This document shows, piece by piece, positions 14,904 through 23,455 of a DNA stretch of 24,173 nucleotides. The notes under the pieces were generated by a model. That model was given only the letters and a program-made list of their open reading frames with translations. It searched no databases and was not told the DNA's origin. How positions within the stretch are numbered: the first letter of the stretch is position 1; each line of letters starts with the position of its first letter. Where the stretch lies: assembly GCA_016210705.1 (NCBI GenBank), contig JACQTR010000115.1:1-24173 (forward strand), read 5' to 3'. This DNA comes from Chloroflexota bacterium (lineage in GTDB: Bacteria > Chloroflexota > Dehalococcoidia > JACQTR01). The translations under genes and the position numbers were made by a program.

Positions 14904-16343
14904 CTGTTTACCGCGCAACATGTCGGAGAGGGACTTCAGCCGGTGGCTGGCCCCTCCCAAAACAGGCCGCCCACGGCGTCCGTTATCGATAAGGGAATCT
15001 ACCGCCTCCTGCAACATTCGCTTTTCATTACGTTCGTTGTTATCGGGTGCCCCCAGCTCCATGTGTTTGCGCAGACGATTATTGCGGTTTATGACCCGGC
15101 GATAAAGGTCATTTAGATCGCTGGTGGCAAAACGCCCACCATCCAACTGCACCATAGGCCGCAGCTCGGGAGGCATAACGGGAAGGGAAGTGAAAAACAT
15201 CCAATCCGGACGGTTGCCACTCTTACGAAGAGCCTCCACTACCCGTAACCTCTTTGCTCCCCGCTTTCGCCGCTGTCCCGAGATGGACACTACCTCTTGG
15301 TGAAGGGATTGGCGTAGATCCTCTAAGTTTAGGTTAGATAGTATCTCTAAGATGGCCTCGGCTCCCATGCCAGCCCTGAACACATCCTGGTATTTTTCTT
15401 TCAAGTCTCGATGTCGGGCCTCCGAGAGCAGGGTCATGGGACGCAATCCCTCTAATTCCTCCACCTTGACCTTAAGCTCCGCCTCTAAGCGCTCCTTTTC
15501 TTCGGCCAGGGTTCGCTGAAGTTTTATGATTTCTTCCCAGGTCTTTGCATGCTCAACCTCCGCTTCACCAGACCGGCTGGCCTTCGCCTCGGCTTCGGCC
15601 ACCCGCTGCTGAGCCTCTTCATGAAGGGCCTGCAAGTGGTCGCTGGTAACCACGGTTCCGGCCTCCACCAACCTCCAGTCATCCAATCCCAGGTTTTCCT
15701 TAGCCTCCTGTCCCATCTCCGCCTTCAGCCTAGCCTCAAGGTTGGCGATTTGGCTCATGATCCCGTCCACAACCTGAGCCAGTCCCCCCTCCCTAGCTGC
15801 CTCTCTTTGGGCTAGCTCCTCTTCCAACCGCCTCTTCATCTCCCCCACCTCCGACTCTTTCCGAGCCACCTGGCGAAGGACATCCTCCTGCATTTCGGTC
15901 AGGACTTTTTGGCGGGCGGCTTCATCTACGGAAGTAATTATGAACTGGGCAAAATAGATCACACTCTCCAGATTGCGGGGAGAAACATCTAAAAGCAAGG
16001 CCAAACGGCTGGGGGTTCCCTTGACAAACCAGATGTGGCCTACTGGCGCGGCTAGCTCAATATGACCCATACGCTCACGGCGCACTTTAGAACGTGCCAC
16101 CTCAACGCCACATTTATCGCAGATGACACCTTTATACCGTATACGCTTATACTTGCCGCAGTAGCACTCAAAATCTTTGGTAGGGCCAAAGATCTTCTCA
16201 TCGAAGAGACCCTCTTTCTCCGGCTTCAGGGTACGATAATTGATGGTCTCTGCCTTAGTTACCTCACCGTAGGACCAGCCACGAATCTGCTCCGGAGAAG
16301 CCAAAGAGATGCGCACAGCGTTAAAATCGTTAACCTCTAACAC
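14901..16343 (-). CDS. rpoC: RNA polymerase beta-prime subunit, N-terminal part (before in-frame TGA)
   Basis: This part of 480 residues contains the N-terminal zinc ribbon (Cys60, Cys62, Cys75, Cys78), the clamp base (ERMGHIELAAPVGHIWFVKG), and the DGGRFATSDLNDLYRRVINRNNRL segment. It runs up to LKSLSDMLRGKQ, where a TGA ends it inside switch 2. Between about residues 145 and 310 is a Glu/Lys/Ala-rich insert, probably coiled coil, that the E. coli protein lacks. The start is a GTG with AGGAGG ten bases upstream, 5 bases after the rpoB stop. On its own this piece lacks the active site and could not function. Confidence 0.93.
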   Translation of the reverse strand: MLEVNDFNAVRISLASPEQIRGWSYGEVTKAETINYRTLKPEKEGLFDEKIFGPTKDFECYCGKYKRIRYKGVICDKCGVEVARSKVRRERMGHIELAAPVGHIWFVKGTPSRLALLLDVSPRNLESVIYFAQFIITSVDEAARQKVLTEMQEDVLRQVARKESEVGEMKRRLEEELAQREAAREGGLAQVVDGIMSQIANLEARLKAEMGQEAKENLGLDDWRLVEAGTVVTSDHLQALHEEAQQRVAEAEAKASRSGEAEVEHAKTWEEIIKLQRTLAEEKERLEAELKVKVEELEGLRPMTLLSEARHRDLKEKYQDVFRAGMGAEAILEILSNLNLEDLRQSLHQEVVSISGQRRKRGAKRLRVVEALRKSGNRPDWMFFTSLPVMPPELRPMVQLDGGRFATSDLNDLYRRVINRNNRLRKHMELGAPDNNERNEKRMLQEAVDSLIDNGRRGRPVLGGASHRLKSLSDMLRGKQ

Positions 16344-16348
16344 CCTAG

Positions 16349-19300
16349 CTAAACCTCCTCAAAGCCTGTCAAGTTGATGCCGAGGTCAGGCATTTCAACA
16401 GTGGAATCTTCAGGCAAAGTTACCTTCTGCTCCTCTTCGTTTAGTACCTCCACGGCCAAACCTAGGCTTTGTAGTTCCTTAACTAACACCTTAAAGGATT
16501 CGGGAATCCCAGGTTCTTGAATATCCTCCCCCTTGAGGATAGCTTCATAAGTCTTGACCCGCCCCACCACGTCATCGGATTTGACAGTGAGGAACTCCTG
16601 AAGGTTATGGGCTGCTCCGTAGGCTTCTAGAGCCCAAACCTCCATCTCACCAAAGCGCTGGCCCCCGAATTGGGCCTTGCCTCCTAATGGCTGCTGGGTG
16701 ATAAGGGAATAAGGTCCGGTGGAACGGGCATGAACCTTATCCTCCACCAGGTGAACCAGCTTCATCATATAGATATAGCCTATAGTTACCGACTGATCAA
16801 AAGGCTCGCCAGTACGTCCATCATAAAGGGTCATTTTGCCGTAGATGGGTGGAGCTAATCCCTTCTCCTGGCTCAATCTTTCCACCAAAGCCTCAAGTTC
16901 TTGGTCATTAAGGTGATCATTGGCCTCCCCAAGCTCCGCCAACCACAGACGGAGACAAGCTCGTTTGGCCTCACCTCCGAAGCTATCGCCGAAGATGCGC
17001 TCACCGTCATAACCCCGCTCCATCAACCAAGCCAGAGCTAATTCCCTATTGAAACGGAGGCTCCCAGCACCACTATCGGGCTCAAATTGGACGGCTCCCG
17101 CCCGCTGGGCGATCCAGGCACGGGCCAAAGCATCCTCGATGGCCTGGCCATCGGCCCCATCAAAAACGGGGGAGAGAACTTTGAAACCTAAGGATTGAGC
17201 GGCCCACCCCAAATGGGTCTCTAACACCTGACCCAGGTTCATGCGGGAGGGAACCCCGATGGGGTTAAGAATTATCTCTATGGGAGTGCCATCGGCCAAA
17301 TAAGGCATGTCCTCTACGGGAAGAATGCGGGACACCACCCCCTTATTACCATGACGCCCTGCCGTTTTGTCCCCTTCGGCGATCTTCCGCCTTTGAGCTA
17401 CATAGACCCGCACTAACTGGTTAACCCCAGGAGGCAATTCACTATGGTTATCCCGAGAAAAGACCTTAACATCGATAACCTTACCCCGCTCGCCATGGGG
17501 GACACGAAGGGAGGTGTCCTTCACTTCTCGAGCCTTCTCGCCAAAGATGGCCCGTAACAGTTTCTCCTCGGCGCTAAGTTCCGTCTCCCCTTTAGGGGTT
17601 ATTTTGCCGACCAGAATGTCTCCCGGCTCCACTTCAGCTCCCACCCGTATGATGCCGTATTCGTCCAGATTCCGCAGTGACTCCTCCCCCACGTTGGGAA
17701 TATCCCGGGTGATCTCTTCGGGGCCTAGTTTAGTATCCCTAGCTTCTACCTCATGTTTTTCAATATGGATGGAGGTGAATTTGTCATCTCGAATAATGCT
17801 CTCGCTGATGACCACCGCATCTTCGAAATTGTAGCCCTCCCAACTCATGAAAGCGCAGAGTACGTTTTGGCCCAAAGCCAATTCTCCGTTCTCAGTGGAG
17901 GAGCTATCGGCCAGGAGTTGCCCTTTCTTTAAGAGATCCCCTTTACTCACCACCGGATGTTGGCTGATGCAGGTGCCCTGGTTGCTGCGTACAAATTTCA
18001 TCAATGGGTAATCTCGTTCCCCACCATCCCTCTCCTTAACCAGGATGGAGTCGCCAGTTACCGAAACCACCTCGCCATCCTCTTGAGCCAAGACCACCTG
18101 ACCACTGTCGTAGGCCGCGCGGCGCTCCATGCCCGTCCCCACCAAAGGCGCCTCAGGCTTGAGGAGAGTCACCGCCTGACGCTGCATATTAGAACCCATC
18201 AAGGCCCGGTTAGCATCGTCGTGCTCCAAGAAAGGGATGAGAGACGTGGCCACACTCACGATCTGCTTGGGCGATACATCCATAAAGTCCACCCTCGCCG
18301 GCGACTCCATAACGAACTGAGAACGAAATCTTGCCTCTACCTTTTCGTCGACGAATTGATTCTGAACATCAAGTCGCGAGTTAGCCTGGGCGATGACATA
18401 GCCTTCCTCTCTGTCGGCGGGCAGATATTCCACCTCATCAGAAACGTAGGGCTTGATTTTGACGATTGTCGAAGGCAAGCTGGCCAATTTTTCGGCAACC
18501 TCTGGGCTGGCCTCGGTGTCCTCTGGAAATAGAACACCGTCTACGGTCACTGACTCCGCCAACGTCCTACCTAACAACTGGGGAGAATGGCTTTCCAACT
18601 CCTTGATTACTCTACGATAAGGGGTCTCAATAAAGCCGTATTCATTGATCTTGGCGTAAGTAGCTAAAGAACCGATGAGGCCGATGTTGGGCCCCTCGGG
18701 GGTCTCAATGGGGCAGATACGTCCATAGTGGGAATGGTGAACATCACGCACCTCAAATCCGGCCCGCTCCCTAGAAAGCCCACCTGGCCCCAAAGCAGAG
18801 AGGCGCCGCTTGTGGGTCAACTCTGCCAAAGGATTGGTCTGATCCATGAACTGGGAGAGCTGGGAGCTGCCAAAGAACTCCCTCATGGCCGCCACCACCG
18901 GCCGAATATTGATAAGGGAGCTAGGGGTGGCCGTCTCAGGGTCGGTAATGCTCATCCGTTCCCGAACCACCCGCTCGATGCGAAGAAGGCCGATGCGGAA
19001 TTGGTTCTGAATGAGCTCCCCCACCGCCCTTACGCGGCGATTGCCCAGATGATCAATATCATCTGGGGCACCAGTACCATTATTGATCAGGATTATCTGG
19101 CGGGCTATGGCCAACAAATCATCTTTGGTCAGAACCCGCTGGGTCAGCGATACATCCAAACCCAAGCGCTTGTTCAGCTTATAACGACCCACCCTTCCCA
19201 AATCATAGCGCCGAGGATTGAAGAAGAGGGCATTGATCAATGCCCGGGCATTTTCCAAGTTGGGAGGATCGCCTGGGCGTAGACGGCGATAAAATTCGAC

Positions 19301-20038
19301 CAGGGCCTCCCCCTCGCTTCTAACCAAGGGGTCGCGCTCCATGGTGGCCTTTATATAATCGTGTTCCGAAGAAAGATTCACATCCCGAAACAAGTCCCAA
19401 AGCTCATCATCGCTGCCATAGCCAACCGCTCGGAGCAATGTGGTAATGGGTATCTTACGCTTCCGGTCTACCTTTACCGAGACGACATCCCGGTTGCTAG
19501 TCTCGAACTCTAGCCAAGCACCTCGAGCGGGAATGAGCTTTGCAAAACATAACCCCCGACCGCTGGTCGCGTCTTCCTCAACCGTGAAATAGACCCCAGG
19601 GGAGCGCACCAGCTGGCTTACTACCACGCGCTCAGCACCGTTGATAATAAAGGTCCCCCTGATGGTCATGAGAGGGAAATCCCCCATAAAGAGGTCCTGC
19701 TCTTTGACCTCCCCCGTCTCCTTAATCACCAAATGCACCTTCACCCAAAGGGGAGCGGAATAGCTCATATCCCACTGCAAACACTCCTCTTCGGAGTATT
19801 TAGGCTGGCGAAACTCATAATCCAAGAGGCGGAGCTCCATCCTGGTTCCACTGAAATCCTGGATAGGAGAGATCTCATCGAAGAGCTCGCGCAAACCCTC
19901 CTCCTGAAACCAGCGATAGGAATTAAGTTGAACCTCAATAAGGTTGGGGAGATCTAAAACGTCGGCGATTTTGGCATAGGATTTCCTGCCAATACCGTTT
20001 TTTGTGAGTGATGTAACCGGAGATACGGCTAAAACCAT
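16349..20038 (-). CDS. rpoB: RNA polymerase beta subunit
   Basis: The 1229-residue catalytic subunit is intact from the protrusion (SPGVYF, near residue 146) to the C-terminal clamp segment (GGKAQFGGQRFGEMEVWALEAYGA). The rifampicin region is wild type at the key positions: Asp399, His409 and Ser414 correspond to E. coli 516, 526 and 531, so sensitivity is expected. The flap and active-site motifs GDKTAGRHGNKGV and NPIGVPSRMNLGQ are present. The ATG has GAGAGG about 9 bases upstream. A 120-base leader and a good promoter precede it. It ends 5 bases before rpoC. In most bacteria rpoB follows rplL, but here it heads the cluster. Confidence 0.98.
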   Translation of the reverse strand: MVLAVSPVTSLTKNGIGRKSYAKIADVLDLPNLIEVQLNSYRWFQEEGLRELFDEISPIQDFSGTRMELRLLDYEFRQPKYSEEECLQWDMSYSAPLWVKVHLVIKETGEVKEQDLFMGDFPLMTIRGTFIINGAERVVVSQLVRSPGVYFTVEEDATSGRGLCFAKLIPARGAWLEFETSNRDVVSVKVDRKRKIPITTLLRAVGYGSDDELWDLFRDVNLSSEHDYIKATMERDPLVRSEGEALVEFYRRLRPGDPPNLENARALINALFFNPRRYDLGRVGRYKLNKRLGLDVSLTQRVLTKDDLLAIARQIILINNGTGAPDDIDHLGNRRVRAVGELIQNQFRIGLLRIERVVRERMSITDPETATPSSLINIRPVVAAMREFFGSSQLSQFMDQTNPLAELTHKRRLSALGPGGLSRERAGFEVRDVHHSHYGRICPIETPEGPNIGLIGSLATYAKINEYGFIETPYRRVIKELESHSPQLLGRTLAESVTVDGVLFPEDTEASPEVAEKLASLPSTIVKIKPYVSDEVEYLPADREEGYVIAQANSRLDVQNQFVDEKVEARFRSQFVMESPARVDFMDVSPKQIVSVATSLIPFLEHDDANRALMGSNMQRQAVTLLKPEAPLVGTGMERRAAYDSGQVVLAQEDGEVVSVTGDSILVKERDGGERDYPLMKFVRSNQGTCISQHPVVSKGDLLKKGQLLADSSSTENGELALGQNVLCAFMSWEGYNFEDAVVISESIIRDDKFTSIHIEKHEVEARDTKLGPEEITRDIPNVGEESLRNLDEYGIIRVGAEVEPGDILVGKITPKGETELSAEEKLLRAIFGEKAREVKDTSLRVPHGERGKVIDVKVFSRDNHSELPPGVNQLVRVYVAQRRKIAEGDKTAGRHGNKGVVSRILPVEDMPYLADGTPIEIILNPIGVPSRMNLGQVLETHLGWAAQSLGFKVLSPVFDGADGQAIEDALARAWIAQRAGAVQFEPDSGAGSLRFNRELALAWLMERGYDGERIFGDSFGGEAKRACLRLWLAELGEANDHLNDQELEALVERLSQEKGLAPPIYGKMTLYDGRTGEPFDQSVTIGYIYMMKLVHLVEDKVHARSTGPYSLITQQPLGGKAQFGGQRFGEMEVWALEAYGAAHNLQEFLTVKSDDVVGRVKTYEAILKGEDIQEPGIPESFKVLVKELQSLGLAVEVLNEEEQKVTLPEDSTVEMPDLGINLTGFEEV

Positions 20039-20165
20039 AGTATCGAACCTCTCAAGAAGAAATCAAAAGGGTAAAAAACCATATATTGAGGAAATTATTC
20101 CCGTCCCAATGAAAAGGAAAAGAAGGAAGATAGTAATTTTGGAGGAATTAACATCGTGAGTATAA

Positions 20166-20194
20166 ATCCTAACATACCGACATTTATTTGTCAA
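20166..20194 (-). promoter_or_regulatory. Promoter for rpoBC
   Basis: The minus strand has a perfect -35 TTGACA (20189-20194), a 17-base spacer and -10 TAGGAT (20166-20171). The start point would be near 20159, giving a pyrimidine-rich leader of about 120 bases before rpoB. Just upstream of and touching the -35 box, GCTATT occurs three times at 7-8 base spacing (20193-20213). No terminator for the preceding MBL gene is evident, so some readthrough from the moaA side is possible. Confidence 0.7.
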
Positions 20195-20250
20195 TAGCAA
20201 AATAGCAAATAGCGAGGGTTAGCGTAATAATACGCAGAAAGCGGAACCTT

Positions 20251-21084
20251 TCACCTGACAATATACTCCCCTTCTCCAGGGCCTCGGGATACCATCATAA
20301 CTCGGCCCTCTTTTTCCAGCTTGGCCAAGTGAGCCAAGATCTGGCCTTGGGCGGCCGTCTTGAGACGGCTGTGAAGTTCGGGATAAATCTCCGCCAACAA
20401 CTCCTTCACCGTTCTTTTCCCTTGTCCCAGGCAAGCCAGTATCTGTTGTTCCCGCTCGATCCGATGCTTAATAAGCTCTTCTAGTTTTCTATGAGGCACC
20501 CGAATCAGGGGGCCATGGCCGGGACACATTAATTGCATGGGATAGGTTAACAAACGATGCAATGAATTCAGGTATTGCGCCATATCCCCGCTGGGGGGGG
20601 GAGGAATAGCGGTTGTGCCTGTACCCAAGACAGTGTCCCCAGAGAAGAGGATGCCACCCTCCCCCAAATAGATGCATATGTGGCCCGGACTGTGACCGGG
20701 GGTGTGCACTATCTCCAACTCCAACCCTCCCAAGCGAAGGCGCGCTCCATCCTCCACCACCTCATCCACCGGGATGGACAGTGCTTTATTGGCTTTAGCG
20801 ATATCCTTGGGGTGCGCCACCACTTTGGCACCGGTTTCCCTCCTAATCTTGTCTACACCACCCAGATGATCGGCGTGAGCGTGGGTAATGATGATATAGG
20901 CCAATCGCAGGTCACCCAGGCCCTTCAGGTAATCCAGCCGAACTTTCACCTGCTCCGCGTCTTTATAGCCAGCATCGATAAGGGCACCAACCTGACCTAT
21001 CACTAAATAGACATTGGGGCCTGGCACCGGTATATAAGTTGGGCTGGGAAGAGGTATGAAATGAACCTGGTGGGCGATCTCCAT
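20251..21084 (-). CDS. MBL-fold hydrolase with C-terminal winged-helix-like domain (LACTB2-like)
   Basis: The 277-residue protein has a metallo-beta-lactamase fold. The metal ligands THAHADH (His68, His70, Asp72, His73), HTPGHSPGH (His131), SGD (Asp150) and PGHG (His190) are all present, indicating an active two-metal hydrolase. After about residue 205 a helical region with a likely winged-helix fold follows, as in the LACTB2-like group of MBL proteins; substrates in that group range from RNA to thioesters and cannot be chosen here. The ATG has GGGAGG at a spacing of 6. The stop is TGA. It follows the other MBL gene by 66 bases and is the last gene before the rpoB promoter. Confidence 0.88.
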   Translation of the reverse strand: MEIAHQVHFIPLPSPTYIPVPGPNVYLVIGQVGALIDAGYKDAEQVKVRLDYLKGLGDLRLAYIIITHAHADHLGGVDKIRRETGAKVVAHPKDIAKANKALSIPVDEVVEDGARLRLGGLELEIVHTPGHSPGHICIYLGEGGILFSGDTVLGTGTTAIPPPPSGDMAQYLNSLHRLLTYPMQLMCPGHGPLIRVPHRKLEELIKHRIEREQQILACLGQGKRTVKELLAEIYPELHSRLKTAAQGQILAHLAKLEKEGRVMMVSRGPGEGEYIVR

Positions 21085-21150
21085 CTTGGCCTCCCTTTTC
21101 GAGTTACAGACAAAATATCACGAGCATAAGGTCGCAGCGTAAAACAAACT

Positions 21151-21894
21151 TCAACGACGCGAGAACATACGGCAGAAGAATTGGACTAAACGCCTCGGAT
21201 TGCGAACCACCCGCTGCCACCTAGCCGAAGTAGGAATATGACCAGCCAGCTCTTTAATTGGAACCCATGCCCTCTCTCTTAAAGGCTCACCATGGGCGAA
21301 ACAGCATACTTCCACGGGCAGGGCAGCTAATTTCTGTAATGAAGTCTCATATCGATCCCGTTCCTCAAGATGAACTAGGGGACGATGGAGACGATGGCCT
21401 CCGTTGAGGATGACATCGCCCGGAAATAGGGCCTTCTTTTCCAACAAATAGAGCGCAATGCTGCCTGGAGTGTGACCTGGGGTGTGGATAACGCGAAGCC
21501 CACCGAGGCAGGGAAGTAGTTCGCCGTCCTCCACTACTAAGTCCACTTTGGTCGAAGCCTTAGGAAATAGTCTGCTACGATGCACTCTCATGGGAGGAAG
21601 AAGAATAGACCCGTTTTCGCCATTGCGATGAACATCCCCGCTATGGGCCACTACCAGGGCCCCGGTCAATGCTTGGAGTTCAGAGGCACTACCGGCATGA
21701 TCGGGATGGTTATGAGTGATGAAGATCCACTTCAGCTCCTGGGGTTGCCGTCCAATGCTTTGAATATAGCCAAGTATGGCCTTGGTATTGCCACGCCAGC
21801 CAGTATCAATGACTGCCAACTCTCTTTCCACCAGAAGATAGATGTTACAACCTCTTACCCTCTCCAAGCGATGAACTCCAGGAATAAACTCCAC
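21151..21894 (-). CDS. MBL-fold metallohydrolase
   Basis: The 247-residue protein has a metallo-beta-lactamase fold with complete ligands: THNHPDH (His61, His63, Asp65, His66), HTPGHTPG (His141), PGD (Asp160) and FAHG (His201). The C-terminal 45 residues are basic and lack the winged-helix-like domain of its neighbour, so the two are related in fold but are not simple duplicates. The start is a GTG with GGAG nine bases upstream. It lies 51 bases after moaC. Possible activities are glyoxalase II-like, lactonase or other hydrolysis; nothing in the sequence decides. Confidence 0.85.
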   Translation of the reverse strand: MEFIPGVHRLERVRGCNIYLLVERELAVIDTGWRGNTKAILGYIQSIGRQPQELKWIFITHNHPDHAGSASELQALTGALVVAHSGDVHRNGENGSILLPPMRVHRSRLFPKASTKVDLVVEDGELLPCLGGLRVIHTPGHTPGSIALYLLEKKALFPGDVILNGGHRLHRPLVHLEERDRYETSLQKLAALPVEVCCFAHGEPLRERAWVPIKELAGHIPTSARWQRVVRNPRRLVQFFCRMFSRR

Positions 21895-21945
21895 AATAAT
21901 CAGCTCCGCTAACGGCGATGAGAAAAAGAATAAGGGAGGGATGGT

Positions 21946-22431
21946 CTAAGAATAAGGCCTTCCTGCTTCCAGGTCGATGGTGCCGCTCTTACCGCCACTC
22001 TTCTTCACCAAACGTATGCCTTCTATACGCATTTGAGGGTCATAGGGCTTGCACATATCATAGATCGTCAAAGCGGCTACGGCTATTGCGGTGAGGGCCT
22101 CCATCTCCATGCCTGTCTTTCCTTCCCCCTTCACCGTTGCCGTGATTTCAACCGCTTTTAGCTCCTTGTTAAGGGCAAGGTCCACGGCCACATCGGTCAG
22201 AAGAAGAGGGTGACATAGGGGCAAAAGATGAGGGGTTTCCTTGGCTGCCCGGATCCCCGCCACTTGAGCTACTGCTAAGACGTCTCCTTTAGCCACTTGC
22301 CCGCTGCGGATTAGCTCCAAAGTGTCCGACTTCATGACGACACTGCCTTTGGCCTGGGCTACCCTATATGTAACGGGCTTTTCCGTTACGTCCACCATGC
22401 GCGCCCTAATCCGAGGGTCTCCTTCTTTCAT
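21946..22431 (-). CDS. moaC: Cyclic pyranopterin monophosphate synthase MoaC
   Basis: MoaC converts the 3',8-cyclo-GTP made by MoaA to cyclic pyranopterin monophosphate in molybdenum-cofactor synthesis. The family motifs are complete: MVDVTEK near the start, KGDVLAVAQVAGI, PLCHPL, KTGMEMEALTA, and the active-site DMCK followed by KSGGKSG. I choose the ATG at 22431 (161 residues), which has GGTGG upstream and begins 4 bases after the moaA stop. A TTG at 22446 would add five residues and overlap moaA. It is coupled to moaA, as in many genomes. Confidence 0.96.
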   Translation of the reverse strand: MKEGDPRIRARMVDVTEKPVTYRVAQAKGSVVMKSDTLELIRSGQVAKGDVLAVAQVAGIRAAKETPHLLPLCHPLLLTDVAVDLALNKELKAVEITATVKGEGKTGMEMEALTAIAVAALTIYDMCKPYDPQMRIEGIRLVKKSGGKSGTIDLEAGRPYS

Positions 22432-22435
22432 CCTA

Positions 22436-23407
22436 TCAACCACCAACTCGAGACATGGCTATGCAGGATGAATCCTCTAACCCTAGACGATGGCCCTCGG
22501 GCTTGGCAGCTACTGCCTCTTGGATAAGCCTAATCAAATCTTCCTTGGTCGCCCCATTGCGCAAAGGCTGGCGCAGATCGATCTCAGCATCCGACGCCAA
22601 GCAAGGGCGCAATTGTCCGTTGGCGGTAAGGCGCAAGCGATTACACCCGGAACAGAAACTCTCGCTCAAAGGGCCGATAAAACCGATGGTGCCTCGGGCA
22701 CCAGACAGACGGTAATACTTGGCGGGGCCAGCCCCCGCCTCAGTAAAGCAGGGCTCTAGGGCTCCCAAGACCTCTATTCGTTTTTTTACCTCTGCTATCG
22801 GCACAAATCCTAAATCCGTCGTTTCAAAGGGCATGAGCTCGATGAAGCGCACATGCCAGCCTTCATCTACCGTCATGTTGGCAAAGTCAAAAAGCTCGTC
22901 ATCGTTGACATCTCGCATAATTACCGTATTAAGCTTAATGGGGGATAACCCAACGCTCCGCGCTGCATCAATGCCGGCCAGCACCTCGTCCAAAGAGCCC
23001 CATCGGGTTATTTGGCTAAAGCGTTCTGGGCGTAGGGTATCTAAGCTGACGTTAACCCGCCTTAACCCCGCCTCTTTGAGGGAAGGGGCAGCTTCGGAGA
23101 GAAGCAGGCCATTGGTAGTAAGAGAGATATCATCTATGCCGGGGATGGAAGCCAACATGGCCACCAGGTCGATTAACCCCCGTCGGGCCAAAGGCTCACC
23201 TCCAGTGAGGCGAACCTTAGAAATGCCCAGAGTGGCCGCCGCCTCCACAATAATCTTGATCTCCTCATAGCTCAACATGGACTCACGAGGCATCAAAGAT
23301 ATGCCCTGGGGAGGCATACAATAAATGCAGCGCAGGTTGCAGCGGTCGGTTACCGAGATACGAAGGTAGTTGATAGGCCGTTGAAAGAAATCGGTGAGCC
23401 CAGTCAT
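22436..23407 (-). CDS. moaA: GTP 3',8-cyclase MoaA (radical SAM)
   Basis: MoaA uses S-adenosylmethionine and two 4Fe-4S clusters to convert GTP to 3',8-cyclo-7,8-dihydro-GTP, the first step of molybdenum-cofactor synthesis. The radical SAM cluster is CNLRCIYC (Cys23, Cys27, Cys30), with SAM-binding TGGEPL (68-73). The second, GTP-binding cluster is Cys252, Cys255 and Cys269 (CX2CX13C). The C-terminus SRVGG has the essential di-glycine tail, so the TGA that follows is a true stop. The length of 323 is typical. A perfect TATAAT box lies only about 13 bases before the ATG, and no ribosome-binding site is seen. Confidence 0.97.
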   Translation of the reverse strand: MTGLTDFFQRPINYLRISVTDRCNLRCIYCMPPQGISLMPRESMLSYEEIKIIVEAAATLGISKVRLTGGEPLARRGLIDLVAMLASIPGIDDISLTTNGLLLSEAAPSLKEAGLRRVNVSLDTLRPERFSQITRWGSLDEVLAGIDAARSVGLSPIKLNTVIMRDVNDDELFDFANMTVDEGWHVRFIELMPFETTDLGFVPIAEVKKRIEVLGALEPCFTEAGAGPAKYYRLSGARGTIGFIGPLSESFCSGCNRLRLTANGQLRPCLASDAEIDLRQPLRNGATKEDLIRLIQEAVAAKPEGHRLGLEDSSCIAMSRVGG

Positions 23408-23419
23408 AGAACTAAACCA

Positions 23420-23447
23420 ATTATACAGCGAAGAGGGCCTAGTGCAA
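23420..23447 (-). promoter_or_regulatory. Promoter for moaA, giving a near-leaderless mRNA
   Basis: The minus strand shows a perfect -10 TATAAT (23420-23425), a 16-base spacer and a weak -35 TTGCAC (23442-23447). Transcription would start around 23413, about 6 bases before the moaA ATG. There is no Shine-Dalgarno sequence and no room for a Moco riboswitch. It lies in the 48-base gap after the DUF5131 gene. Confidence 0.55.
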
Positions 23448-23455
23448 AGTATTAG

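Noticed and set aside
20222..20235. Palindrome GCGTA...TACGC after the second MBL gene as a terminator
   Set aside because: The stem has only 5 bp and no T tract follows on the minus strand.
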